Shown piece by piece: positions 42,534-49,883 of a DNA stretch of 51,333 nt. This DNA comes from Hyphomicrobiales bacterium (lineage in GTDB: Bacteria > Pseudomonadota > Alphaproteobacteria > Rhodospirillales > JACKKN01). The stretch spans positions 1 through 51,333 of the forward strand of contig JACKKN010000023.1 in NCBI GenBank assembly GCA_024236415.1, written 5' to 3'. The position numbers and the translations under genes were made by a program. Numbering within the stretch: position 1 is the first letter of the stretch; each line of letters opens with the position of its first letter. Under the pieces are notes generated by a model. It made no database searches and was not told the origin of the DNA. It worked only from the letters and a program-made list of their open reading frames with translations.

Positions 42534-42622
42534 TACTGGCCCCAACTTCCCGGCCACCCTGCTCCCGTTCTGCGGCAAAGCAACGGGAGTTTTGGGCGGC
42601 CGGGAAGGGGTTCGGGCCAGTA
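42534..42622. repeat. 89-bp nested inverted repeat between parA and tupA
   Basis: Outer arms TACTGGCCC / GGGCCAGTA, middle arms CTTCCCGGCC / GGCCGGGAAG, inner arms CTCCCGTT / AACGGGAG. The overall shape is a long hairpin with small bulges, between convergent genes. Confidence 0.7.
42562..42593 (+). terminator. intrinsic terminator after parA
   Basis: The inner hairpin of the nested repeat (8-bp stem, 12-base loop) is followed by TTTT on the plus strand, about 65 bases past the parA stop. Confidence 0.55.
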
Positions 42623-42656
42623 CCCACCCTCACCTCGACATCAACGCGTCTTCGTC

Positions 42657-43481
42657 CTATGACGCGTTGGGATAGAACAGCTGTTCGCCGTTCCTCTTGT
42701 AACCGGCGATGGCGCCCTGCCCCTCGGGAGACACCAGCCAATCGATGAACGCCTGCCCCTCCGCCGTCTTCACGTGCGGGTGCTTGGCCTTGTTCACCAG
42801 GATCACGCCATAGGGGTTGAACAGCGCCTTGTCGCCCTCGACCACGATCTGCAGGTCGCCCTTGTTGGCGAAGGCGATCCAGGTGCCGCGGTCGGTCAGG
42901 GCGTAGGCGCCCATGCCGGCGGCGGCGTTCAGGGTCGCGCCCATGCCCGAGCCGGTCTCGCGGTACCACGCGCCCGAGGCCGCCTTGGCGTCGATGCCGG
43001 CGGCCTTCCACAGGCCCATCTCCTTCTTGTGGGTGCCGCTGTTGTCGCCGCGCGAGGCGAAGGCGGCCTTGGCGCCGGCGATCTTGGCCAGGGCGGCGGC
43101 GGCGTCCTTCATGCCGCGGACCCCGGCCGGGTCGGCCTTGGGCCCGACCATGACGAAATCGTTGTACATGACGTCGAAGCGCTTCACGCCGAAGCCGGCC
43201 TTGACGAACTTCTCCTCGGACGGCCGGTGGTGCACGAACAGCACGTCGGCGTCGCCGCGCTCGGCCAGGCGGATGGCCTGCCCGGTGCCGACGGCGACCA
43301 CGCGCACCTCGATGCCCGTCTTCTTGGTGAACATGGGCAGGATGTGGCCGAACAGGCCCGAATTCTGCGTCGACGTGGTCGAGGCCACGGTGATGAACTT
43401 CTCCGCCGCGGCGGCCGAGCCGCCCAGAAGGCCGAACAGCAATACGGCCGCAAGAGCGCGCCGGGTCATGATTCCGAACAT
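42657..43481 (-). CDS. tupA: tungstate-type substrate-binding protein
   Basis: Periplasmic receptor of an ABC tungstate (or molybdate) importer, 274 residues starting MFGIMTRRALAAVLLFG with a signal peptide ending near AAAAE (26). The mature protein opens FITVASTTSTQNSGLF, the TTSTQNSG oxyanion-binding signature of TupA, and contains SRGDNSGTHKKE. A strong GGGAGG site lies 4 bases before ATG 43481. No permease or ATPase (tupB, tupC) follows in the window, so it is an orphan or its partners lie elsewhere. Its promoter is overlapped by a ModE-type operator, and a ModE-like gene is divergent. Confidence 0.87.
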   Translation of the reverse strand: MFGIMTRRALAAVLLFGLLGGSAAAAEKFITVASTTSTQNSGLFGHILPMFTKKTGIEVRVVAVGTGQAIRLAERGDADVLFVHHRPSEEKFVKAGFGVKRFDVMYNDFVMVGPKADPAGVRGMKDAAAALAKIAGAKAAFASRGDNSGTHKKEMGLWKAAGIDAKAASGAWYRETGSGMGATLNAAAGMGAYALTDRGTWIAFANKGDLQIVVEGDKALFNPYGVILVNKAKHPHVKTAEGQAFIDWLVSPEGQGAIAGYKRNGEQLFYPNAS

Positions 43482-43545
43482 GGTTCCTCCCTGGTACTGG
43501 TGTCTGCCCGTTTCGTCGCGTGCCGCACGCGGGGCAGGATGGTAT

Positions 43546-43575
43546 CGTTATGCTCAGTTCAGCATAGCGTGTCAA
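43546..43575 (-). promoter_or_regulatory. tupA promoter with overlapping ModE-type operator
   Basis: On the minus strand TTGACA (43570-43575) is followed after exactly 17 bases by CATAAC (43547-43552). An inverted repeat CGTTATGCT-N6-AGCATAGCG (43546-43569) covers the spacer and the -10 element. The repeat has the form of ModE boxes (CGxTATxx-N6-xxATAxCG). Binding would block the promoter. Confidence 0.7.
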
Positions 43576-43658
43576 GACCCGTTCTCAATTCCCCGCCGCG
43601 CGCCCCCTGGCCAAGGCGGTTTGGGGCTGAGATAATGCGGCGCGAAGGGGGGAGTCCC

Positions 43659-44114
43659 ATGGCCAGAGGCCGGCAAGCCAGAGAAGACGCCATCGACGAC
43701 GCGGCCGAGGACGCCCACGACGGCCGGCCGGCCGGACCGCGCCTGCGCGTCAAGGTGCGCCTGCCGGGCGGGGTCATCGGCGGCGGCAAGATCGCCCTGC
43801 TGGAACGCATCGAGGGGGCCGGCAGCATCTCGGCCGCGGCGCGCGACCTGGGCATGTCCTTCCGCCGCGCCTGGCACCTGATCGACACCCTGCACCAGGC
43901 CCTCGGCCGGCCGGTGCTGGAGACCTCGGTGGGCGGCGCCCACGGCGGCGGCGCCCGGCTGACCCCCTTCGGCCGCGAGCTGGTGAAACGCTACCGCCGC
44001 ACCATGGCGGCGCTGGACGCCGAGGCGGCGCCGCTGCTGTCGTGGATCGTCGACGGCGAGGAACAAGACAAAGACAAAGACAAAGACAAAGACAAAGACA
44101 AAGACAAAGACTGA
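43659..44114 (+). CDS. ModE-N-like winged-helix regulator with (KD)n tail
   Basis: DNA-binding protein of 151 residues starting MARGRQAREDAIDDAAED, with GGGGGAG upstream. The core VKVRLPGGVIGGGKIALLERIEGAGSISAAARDLGMSFRRAWHLIDTL is the winged helix of ModE, without the ModE molybdate-binding (TOBE/MOP) domains. It is a regulator of the N-terminal-only type (as in TunR-like proteins). The C-terminus is a run of alternating Lys and Asp (residues 137-151) from the GACAAA repeat. Divergent from tupA, whose operator it likely binds. Confidence 0.84.
   Translation: MARGRQAREDAIDDAAEDAHDGRPAGPRLRVKVRLPGGVIGGGKIALLERIEGAGSISAAARDLGMSFRRAWHLIDTLHQALGRPVLETSVGGAHGGGARLTPFGRELVKRYRRTMAALDAEAAPLLSWIVDGEEQDKDKDKDKDKDKDKD
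44067..44111. repeat. GACAAA hexanucleotide microsatellite in the ModE-like gene
   Basis: About 7.5 copies of GACAAA at the very 3' end of the regulator gene, encoding repeated Lys-Asp. The unit length keeps the frame when copy number changes, so variation would alter tail length and not the stop. Confidence 0.85.
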
Positions 44115-44134
44115 AGACAAGGACCAGGACTGAG

Positions 44135-44602
44135 ATGATCGGCTTTTCCGCCGTCGCCAACACCCTGCACGCCCTGGGGGCCGTGGTCTGGGTCGGCGGC
44201 ATGTTCTTCGCCCACATGGCCCTGCGGCCGTCGGTGGCGGTGCTGGACCCGCCGCAGCGCCTGAACCTGTGGGCCGAGGTGTTCCCGCGCTTCTTCGCCT
44301 GGGTCTGGGTGGCGGTGATCACCCTCAACGCCAGCGGATTCGGCACCGTGTTCGTGGACTTCGGCGGATTCGCCTCGGCGGGGGTCTACGTCCACGCCAT
44401 GGCCGGCACCGGAGTGCTGATGTCGCTGATCTTCGCCTACATCTTCTTCGTGCCCTACCGCGCCTTCCGCGCCCGGGTCGGGGTGTCGGACTGGCCCGCC
44501 GCGGCGGCGGCCCAGGCGGCCATCCGCCGCCTGGTGGCCACCAACCTGGTGCTCGGCCTGGTGACCGTGGTCCTGGGCGCCGGCGGGCGCCTCATGGAAT
44601 AG
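44135..44602 (+). CDS. CopD-like integral membrane protein
   Basis: Membrane protein of 155 residues with four predicted helices, starting MIGFSAVANTLHALGAVVWVGGMFFAHMAL. The first helix has LHALGAVVWVGGMFF with a His, and helix 4 ends LVLGLVTVVLGAGG, the pattern of CopD-domain proteins (copper or haem related). A family label stronger than CopD-like is not justified. ATG 44135 lies 20 bases past the regulator stop, so the two may be co-transcribed. Its 3' end is repeated in tandem. Confidence 0.7.
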   Translation: MIGFSAVANTLHALGAVVWVGGMFFAHMALRPSVAVLDPPQRLNLWAEVFPRFFAWVWVAVITLNASGFGTVFVDFGGFASAGVYVHAMAGTGVLMSLIFAYIFFVPYRAFRARVGVSDWPAAAAAQAAIRRLVATNLVLGLVTVVLGAGGRLME

Positions 44603-44657
44603 GACGCCGGCGGGCGCCTGATGGAATAGGGCGCCGGCGGGGGGCCTGATGGAATAG
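44576..44657. repeat. three tandem copies of the CopD-like gene 3' end
   Basis: A 27-bp unit ending ATGGAATAG is repeated at 44576-44602, 44603-44629 and, as 28 bases, 44630-44657, with a fourth partial start after it. Each copy includes a TAG; the first is the gene's stop. The copies differ at a few positions. Confidence 0.85.
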
Positions 44658-44682
44658 GCCGCCGGCGGGGGCGCGCCGCGCC

Positions 44683-45054
44683 CTAGCGGGGCACGTCCAC
44701 GGTCATGGTGGCGCCGCCCAGGCCGTGCACCGAATCGTGGGCGCGCACAGTGACCTTGTCGACGCCGTCGGGGATCACCACCCGGCCCAGGCCGCGGGTG
44801 AAGGGCTGCTCGTCCACGTGCGGGTGCAATAGCTTGCGCGTGCCCAGGACGGTGCCGTCCGGCGCCACCACGTCCCAGCGGTCGGCGTAATGGTCCCAGC
44901 CCGCGTCGGCGTGGCGCACGGTGACCTGGAAACTGTAGGTGCCGCCCGACTTGCGGACCTGCACGCCCACCACATCGGCCTCGCCGGCCCCCGCCGCCGC
45001 CGGCGACAGGACCGCCAGGGCCAGGCCCGCCGCCGCCATCCAGTTCCGTGCCAT
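44683..45054 (-). CDS. small secreted protein, unknown function
   Basis: Protein of 123 residues starting MARNWMAAAGLALAVLS with a signal peptide cleaved near AGAGEAD (26). The mature part is a small beta domain: VVGVQVRKSGGTYSFQVTVRHADAG, then RWDVVAPDGTVLGTRKLLHPH and VTVRAHDSVHGLGG. The YSFxVTVRH pattern, a conserved WDHYADRW, and LHPHVDEQPF recall small periplasmic proteins of unknown function in Proteobacteria. His-rich segments could bind metal. No operon partner on this strand. Confidence 0.75.
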   Translation of the reverse strand: MARNWMAAAGLALAVLSPAAAGAGEADVVGVQVRKSGGTYSFQVTVRHADAGWDHYADRWDVVAPDGTVLGTRKLLHPHVDEQPFTRGLGRVVIPDGVDKVTVRAHDSVHGLGGATMTVDVPR

Positions 45055-45163
45055 GGCCGAACCTCCGTCTTTCCTTGACCGTCCCGCCGTTTATGGCGCG
45101 GCCCGCCGCCGGCCGCCAGACACGATACCGTGACGGGGCCGGAATTCTCCCTCTTGACCATTT

Positions 45164-45189
45164 GTTCTTTTTGTGTTCTTTTATTGTTC
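45164..45189 (+). promoter_or_regulatory. triple LexA half-site array (two overlapping boxes)
   Basis: Three GTTC half-sites at 45164, 45175 and 45186, each separated by exactly 7 bases, form two overlapping GTTC-N7-GTTC boxes in 11-base phase. A likely -35 element TTGACC lies at 45154-45159, so the array covers the promoter core. It ends about 30 bases before ATG 45220. This is the strongest LexA-type site in the window. Confidence 0.85.
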
Positions 45190-45219
45190 TTGAAATGATC
45201 TCATTCAGGGAGAGATGTC

Positions 45220-45318
45220 ATGGCCAAGAAAATTCGTTTCGCCCGCGGCTTCCTGCGCGACTTCGCCGCCCTGGGCACCATGTTCCTGGTCGGCTACGCC
45301 TGCATCCTGGTGGTCTGA
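45220..45318 (+). CDS. 32-residue SOS-controlled membrane microprotein
   Basis: Tiny reading frame with start codon ATG 45220, ribosome site AGGGAGAG 5 bases upstream, and stop TGA at 45316. The peptide opens MAKKIRFARGFLRDFAAL (basic N-terminus) and continues as one hydrophobic helix (GTMFLVGYACILVV). A positively charged N-terminus followed by a single helix fits an inner-membrane peptide. Three phased LexA half-sites overlap its promoter, so it should be induced by DNA damage. The nearest functional parallel I know is Caulobacter SidA (29 residues, SOS-induced, inhibits division); TisB-type toxins are another. No sequence similarity to either is claimed. No other gene lies under this operator. 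Confidence 0.68.
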   Translation: MAKKIRFARGFLRDFAALGTMFLVGYACILVV

Positions 45319-45370
45319 CGGACGGCCTGTGTCGCGCGCCCGGCCGCGCTGCCACGCCCCCTAAGTCCCC

Positions 45371-45817
45371 TCAGCCGCCGCCGTTGTGGGGGATGCTGTC
45401 CAGGGGCGGCAGGGGCCGCTTGCGGCCGGCGTCGTCGATGGCGACGAAGGTGAACACCCCCTCGGTGACCTTGACCCGGCGCGTCTGGTCGCGGCGGCGC
45501 AGGACCCAGGCCTCGACCAGCACCGCCACCGACGTGGTGCCCGTGCGCAGGACCTCGGCGTAGCAGCAGACCACGTCGCCGACCCGCACCGGGCGGTGGA
45601 ACACCATCTCCTGCACCGCCACGGTGGCGATGCGCCCGTCGGCCCGCCATTCGGCCAGCATGCCGCTGGCGATGTCCATCTGCGCCAGCAGCCAGCCGCC
45701 GAAGATGTCGCCGCTGGGGTTGGTGTCGGCGGGCATGGCCCGGGTGCGCAGGACCAGGGTCCCGCGCGGTTCCGACCGGGGCTCGGTCCCCGGCTCCTCC
45801 GGGCGCGCGTCGGCCAT
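45371..45817 (-). CDS. acyl-CoA thioesterase, hotdog (YciA-like)
   Basis: Hydrolyses acyl-CoA thioesters; 148 residues starting at ATG 45817 (MADARPEEPGTE) with an AGAGGAG site 7 bases upstream. A start 7 codons further out is possible. The conserved strand-helix reads RTRAMPADTNPSGDIFGGWLLAQMDIAS, where Asp in the NPSGDIFGGWLL segment is the catalytic acid of the YciA/BFIT group, and VFHRPVRVGDVV follows. Length is typical. It diverges from parE with about 150 bp between, and converges with the SOS microprotein gene. Confidence 0.88.
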   Translation of the reverse strand: MADARPEEPGTEPRSEPRGTLVLRTRAMPADTNPSGDIFGGWLLAQMDIASGMLAEWRADGRIATVAVQEMVFHRPVRVGDVVCCYAEVLRTGTTSVAVLVEAWVLRRRDQTRRVKVTEGVFTFVAIDDAGRKRPLPPLDSIPHNGGG

Positions 45818-45974
45818 GGAAGGGCTCCTCTGTTCCACAAGATATTGTTAATTGATTTCCGTTCGCACACTGTATCATGCTTGCCCGGGGCCGGGCGATT
45901 TTTTAGGATAGGCGCCGCGTTCCGGGCCCCGGACAGGCCGGGGACGGAACAGGGACAGGACCGCACGGGGACAG

Positions 45975-47966
45975 ATGGCCGACCTTTTCTCGCAAGCCGC
46001 GGCGCGCAAGGACGACGCCTATTCCGCCAAGGACATCGAGGTCCTGGAGGGGTTGGAGCCGGTGCGCCGGCGCCCCGGCATGTACATCGGCGGCACCGAC
46101 GAGCGGGCCCTGCACCACCTGGTGGCCGAGGTCCTGGACAACTCCATGGACGAGGCCGTGGCCGGCCACGCCACCCGCATCGACCTGGAGCTGGCCGCCG
46201 ACCACACCGTCACCGTGCGCGACAACGGCCGCGGCATCCCGGTCGATCCCCACCCCAAGTTCAAGAACAAGTCGGCCCTGGAGGTGATCCTGACCACCCT
46301 GCACTCGGGCGGCAAGTTCGGCGGCAAGGCCTACGAGACCTCGGGCGGCCTGCACGGGGTCGGCGTCTCGGTGGTCAACGCCCTGTCCGACCGCCTGACC
46401 GTCGAGGTGGCGCGGGACCGCAAGGTCTGGACCCAGGACTACAGCCGCGGCGAGCCCTTGGGCAAGCTGGTGGACGGCGGCCCGGTGCAGAACCGGCGCG
46501 GCACCACCGTCTCGTTCCACCCCGACGCCAAGATCTTCGGCCCCCACGCCCATTTCCGCCCGGCCCTGCTGTACCGCATGGCGCGGTCCAAGGCGTACCT
46601 GTTCCGCGGCGTCGAGATCCGCTGGAAGTGCGCGCCCGAGCTGATCGGCGACAAGGACGACACGCCCCAGCAGGACACCCTGCACTTCCCCGGCGGCCTA
46701 GCCGACTTCCTGCAGTCCACCCTGCAGGACCGCAAGACCGCCACCGCCCTGCCCTTCGCCGGCGAGGGCAAGCTGAACGGCGGCTCGGGCCGGGTCGAGT
46801 GGGCCGTGGCTTGGCCCCTGGACGAGGACGCCTTCTTCAATTCCTACTGCAACACCGTGCCCACGCCCCTGGGCGGCACCCACGAACAAGGCCTGCGCAC
46901 CGCCCTGCTGCGCGGCCTGAAGGGGTACGGCGAGCTGGTCAACAACAAGGGCGCGGCCAAGATCACCGCCGACGACGTGGTCGGCGGCGCCTGCGTCATG
47001 CTGTCGGTGTTCATCCGCGACCCCCAGTTCCAGGGCCAGACCAAGGAGAAGCTGGCCACCGCCGAGGCCGCGCGCCTGGTGGAGACCGGCGTGCGCGACC
47101 ACTTCGACCACTGGCTGTCGGGCGACCCTGAGACCGCCAAGGTCCTGCTGGAGCGCATCGTCGAGCGCGCCGACATGCGCCTGCGCAAGCGCGAGGACCG
47201 GCAGTTGAAGCGCCAGTCGGCGACCCGCCGCCTGCGCCTGCCGGGCAAGCTGGCCGACTGCTCGGCCACCGCCGCCGAGGGCACCGAGCTGTTCATCGTC
47301 GAGGGCGATTCCGCCGGCGGCTCGGCCAAGCAGGGCCGCGACCGCCGCACCCAGGCGATCCTGCCCCTGCGCGGCAAGATCCTGAACGTGGCCAGCGCCA
47401 CCCGCGACAAGATCCGCGCCAACCAGGAGCTGCGCGACCTGGTCGAGGCCCTGGGCTGCGGCATGGGCGACGCCTACGACGACGACGCCCTGCGCTACGA
47501 GAAGGTCATCATCATGACCGACGCCGACGTGGACGGGGCCCACATCGCGTCGCTGCTGATGACCTTCTTCTACCGCGAGATGCCGGCCCTGATCGAGAAC
47601 GGCCACCTGTTCCTGGCCATGCCGCCCCTGTACCGCATCAGCCAGGGCGGCAAGACCATCTACGCCCGCGACGACGCCCACAAGGACGCCCTGATGCAGA
47701 CCGAGTTCACCGGCCGCGGCAAGGTCGAGATCAGCCGCTTCAAGGGCCTGGGCGAGATGCCGCCGGCGCAGCTCAAGGAAACCACCATGAGCCCGGCCAA
47801 CCGCACCCTGCTGCGGGTGTCGGTGCCGGCCGGCCACAACGACGCGGAGATCGCCGAGACCCGGGACACCCGCGACCTGGTTGAATGCCTGATGGGCCGC
47901 AAGCCGGAACTGCGCTTCAACTACATCCAGGAGCACGCCCGCTTCGTCGCCGACCTGGACGTCTGA
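45975..47966 (+). CDS. parE: DNA topoisomerase IV subunit B
   Basis: ATPase subunit of topoisomerase IV, which decatenates sister chromosomes; 663 residues starting MADLFSQAAARKDDAY. The GHKL ATP site has EVLDNSMDEA (catalytic Glu52, Asn56), DNGRGIPVDPHP and GGLHGVGVSVVNAL; the TOPRIM domain has EGDSAGGSAKQGRDRRTQAI and TDADVDGAHI. The RLRLPGKLADCS and KILNVASATRDKI stretches, and the SFHPDAKIFGPHAHF segment, mark alphaproteobacterial ParE and not GyrB. parC is not in the window. Its 3' flank has a threefold 13-base repeat. Confidence 0.94.
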   Translation: MADLFSQAAARKDDAYSAKDIEVLEGLEPVRRRPGMYIGGTDERALHHLVAEVLDNSMDEAVAGHATRIDLELAADHTVTVRDNGRGIPVDPHPKFKNKSALEVILTTLHSGGKFGGKAYETSGGLHGVGVSVVNALSDRLTVEVARDRKVWTQDYSRGEPLGKLVDGGPVQNRRGTTVSFHPDAKIFGPHAHFRPALLYRMARSKAYLFRGVEIRWKCAPELIGDKDDTPQQDTLHFPGGLADFLQSTLQDRKTATALPFAGEGKLNGGSGRVEWAVAWPLDEDAFFNSYCNTVPTPLGGTHEQGLRTALLRGLKGYGELVNNKGAAKITADDVVGGACVMLSVFIRDPQFQGQTKEKLATAEAARLVETGVRDHFDHWLSGDPETAKVLLERIVERADMRLRKREDRQLKRQSATRRLRLPGKLADCSATAAEGTELFIVEGDSAGGSAKQGRDRRTQAILPLRGKILNVASATRDKIRANQELRDLVEALGCGMGDAYDDDALRYEKVIIMTDADVDGAHIASLLMTFFYREMPALIENGHLFLAMPPLYRISQGGKTIYARDDAHKDALMQTEFTGRGKVEISRFKGLGEMPPAQLKETTMSPANRTLLRVSVPAGHNDAEIAETRDTRDLVECLMGRKPELRFNYIQEHARFVADLDV

Positions 47967-47977
47967 GTCCGCCCCCG

Positions 47978-48018
47978 CCCCCCGTTCAAGTCCCCCCGTT
48001 CAAGCCCCCCCGTTCAAG
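47978..48018. repeat. threefold tandem repeat after the parE stop
   Basis: CCCCCCGTTCAAG occurs at 47978-47990, 47992-48004 and, with one extra C, at 48005-48018, in the non-coding 3' flank of parE. Copies are identical apart from the extra base. Confidence 0.85.
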
Positions 48019-48129
48019 ATCGCGTGTTCGGCCGTGCGGCATTGATTGTTTCGGCCGGTCGCCGGATGTAACGTTGATGGGTCGACCGGCGCCCGGCGCC
48101 GGTTCCCGCCATCACCAAACGAGAAAACC

Positions 48130-48696
48130 ATGGTCAAACGATCATTCCGCCGCCTTCTTCCCGCCGCCGCCGGCCTGGCCCTGTCGGCCTGCACCATGGC
48201 CGGGATTTCGTCGTTCATGCTCGTGACCCCGGGCGGCCACGACCTGTTCTCCTACGCCGCCACCAAGGGCGACGTGCGGATCGTGGTCCTGAACAACCCC
48301 TTCGCCATTTCCCAGGCGGAGGTGGAGACGGCCATGGCCCAGGCCCTGGACAAGGTGCCGCCGACCGGGCCCAAGGCCACCTATTCGGCGCACCCGCGGG
48401 AAGGCTCGAAGACCGCCATCCGCTTCGTCTTCACCTTCGACCCGGTGCCGTCCCAGTCGCAGCAGGAGATGTGCCGCGAGGACGTGATGCCGGCCAAGGC
48501 GCCGGGCGGCGACCTGCTGAAGATGCTGGTGGTCCTGTGCGACGGCGGCACCCTGCAGTCCTGGGCCACGGCGATCATCAACCGCCCGGCCACGCCCCAG
48601 GACCCGGCCTTCCAGTCCATGATCCGCAACGGCGTCTGGGTGCAGATCCCCATCGCCGACCCCCTTGTCAACGGGGGCTGCGACGACGACTGTTGA
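48130..48696 (+). CDS. predicted lipoprotein, unknown function
   Basis: Protein of 188 residues starting MVKRSFRRLLPAAAGLAL with lipobox LSAC and modified Cys21, so anchored in a membrane facing the periplasm. Mature portion is a small alpha/beta domain: VRIVVLNNPFAISQAEVETAMAQ, then RFVFTFDPVPSQSQQEMC, and CDGGTLQSWATAIINRPATPQDPAFQSM, followed by a Cys-rich tail (GGCDDDC). Four cysteines could pair. I do not recognise the family. The start at 48130 was chosen because the signal follows it; an upstream ATG at 48046 adds 28 non-conserved residues. Confidence 0.78.
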   Translation: MVKRSFRRLLPAAAGLALSACTMAGISSFMLVTPGGHDLFSYAATKGDVRIVVLNNPFAISQAEVETAMAQALDKVPPTGPKATYSAHPREGSKTAIRFVFTFDPVPSQSQQEMCREDVMPAKAPGGDLLKMLVVLCDGGTLQSWATAIINRPATPQDPAFQSMIRNGVWVQIPIADPLVNGGCDDDC

Positions 48697-48699
48697 AAG

Positions 48700-49767
48700 T
48701 CACGGGAATAGGGGTTGCTGGCCCAGGCCCGCGGTTTCGTCGAATCCGCACATCAGGTTCATGTTCTGGACCAGTTGCCCTGAAGCGCCTTTCACCAGAT
48801 TGTCGATGACGCACACCAGGATGGCCCGGGCCGGGTTGCGGTCCGGGAACACCCCGATCAGCACGTGGTTCGACCCGCGCACGTGGCGGGTGGCGGGCAG
48901 CACGCCGGCCGCCACCACGCGCACGAAGGGTTCGCCGGCGTAGCGTTCGGCCAGGGCCGCGCGCAGGCCGTCGGGGGTGGCGCCGTTCGCCAGGGTCACG
49001 TAGATGGTCGACAGGATGCCCCGGTTCATGGGCATCAGGTGCGGCGTGAAGGTGGCCGTGACCGGCCGCCCGGCGGCGTCGCCCAGCGCCTGCTCGATCT
49101 CCGCCACGTGGCGGTGGCGGGTGATGCCGTAGGCGTGCACGCCCTCGGACACCTCGCCGTGCAGGTTGGCCTCCTTGGATGCCCGGCCGGCGCCGCTGAC
49201 CCCCGACTTGGAGTCGGCGATGATGCCGTCGGCCTCGATCAGGCCGCCCTCCACCAGGGGCACCAGGGGAAGCTGGACCGAGGTCGGGTAGCACCCGGGG
49301 CCGGCGACGATGCGCGCCTGGGCCACCGCGGCGCGGTGCAGCTCGGTCAGGCCATAGATGGCCTGCGGCTGCAGGTCCATGGCGGTGTGCTCCAGGCCGT
49401 ACCATTCGGTGTACGCCGCCGGGTCGCGCAGCCGGAAGTCGGCCGACAGGTCGATGACCTTGATCCGCTGCGGCAGGTCGCGCACCAGGCCGTGCATGGT
49501 GCCGTGCGGCAGGCAGCCGAACACCACGTCGACGTCGTCCCAGTCGTTGTCCTCGATGCGGGTCAGCCCGGGCAGGTCGAGCCCGCCCAGGTGGGGGAAC
49601 ACCTCGGCCAGGGTCTGGCCGGCCTTGCGGTCGGCGGTCAGCACGCGCAGGTCGGCGCCGGGATGGCGGACGAGCAGGCGCACGAGTTCGGCTCCGGTGT
49701 AGCCGCTGGCACCCAAAATCGCGATCCGCACCCGGTCCCCCGGGTCCCGTGCAACACTGGCGTTCAT
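48700..49767 (-). CDS. argC: N-acetyl-gamma-glutamyl-phosphate reductase
   Basis: Third step of arginine biosynthesis: NADPH reduction of N-acetylglutamyl phosphate to the semialdehyde; cytoplasmic. About 355 residues starting MNASVARDPGDRVRIAILGASGYTGAELV, with the NADP loop GASGYTGAE at 19-27. The catalytic cysteine is Cys159 in VAGPGCYPTSV, and the ITRHRHVAEIE His block is present. ATG 49767 has GGAG 4 bases upstream; a TTG at 49788 lies in the rpoC terminator. It follows rpoC in the same direction with only about 115 bp between, across a strong terminator. Confidence 0.93.
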   Translation of the reverse strand: MNASVARDPGDRVRIAILGASGYTGAELVRLLVRHPGADLRVLTADRKAGQTLAEVFPHLGGLDLPGLTRIEDNDWDDVDVVFGCLPHGTMHGLVRDLPQRIKVIDLSADFRLRDPAAYTEWYGLEHTAMDLQPQAIYGLTELHRAAVAQARIVAGPGCYPTSVQLPLVPLVEGGLIEADGIIADSKSGVSGAGRASKEANLHGEVSEGVHAYGITRHRHVAEIEQALGDAAGRPVTATFTPHLMPMNRGILSTIYVTLANGATPDGLRAALAERYAGEPFVRVVAAGVLPATRHVRGSNHVLIGVFPDRNPARAILVCVIDNLVKGASGQLVQNMNLMCGFDETAGLGQQPLFP

Positions 49768-49784
49768 GGTCTCCGTCCGTTCGG

Positions 49785-49821
49785 TCAAAAGAAAACGGCG
49801 CCCCGGAGGTCCGGGGCGCCG
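49785..49821 (-). terminator. strong intrinsic terminator of rpoC
   Basis: Perfect 11-bp GC stem (CGGCGCCCCGG / CCGGGGCGCCG, arms 49796-49806 and 49811-49821) with a 4-base loop, followed on the minus strand by TTTTCTTTT. It lies between the rpoC stop and argC. Confidence 0.85.
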
Positions 49822-49839
49822 CGCAGATTAGTCGCCGGC

Positions 49840-49861
49840 GGTAACCGTTGCAACGGTTACC
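49840..49861. promoter_or_regulatory. perfect 22-bp palindrome between rpoC and argC
   Basis: Perfectly self-complementary over 22 bases, with arms GGTAACCGTTG / CAACGGTTACC. It is upstream of the terminator on the rpoC transcript. The form is that of a dimeric repressor operator (LacI or GntR type sites look similar). Confidence 0.5.
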
Positions 49862-49883
49862 TGCCGCACCGGCCGGCGGGGGC

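Noticed and set aside
42534..42622. Integron attC site
   Set aside because: The outer ends lack the RYYYAAC and GTTRRRY core sites; no integron integrase is present.
42774..44114. Apparent long frame upstream of the ModE-like gene
   Set aside because: Its first 295 codons are antisense to tupA; the ModE-like protein starts at 43659 after a strong ribosome site.
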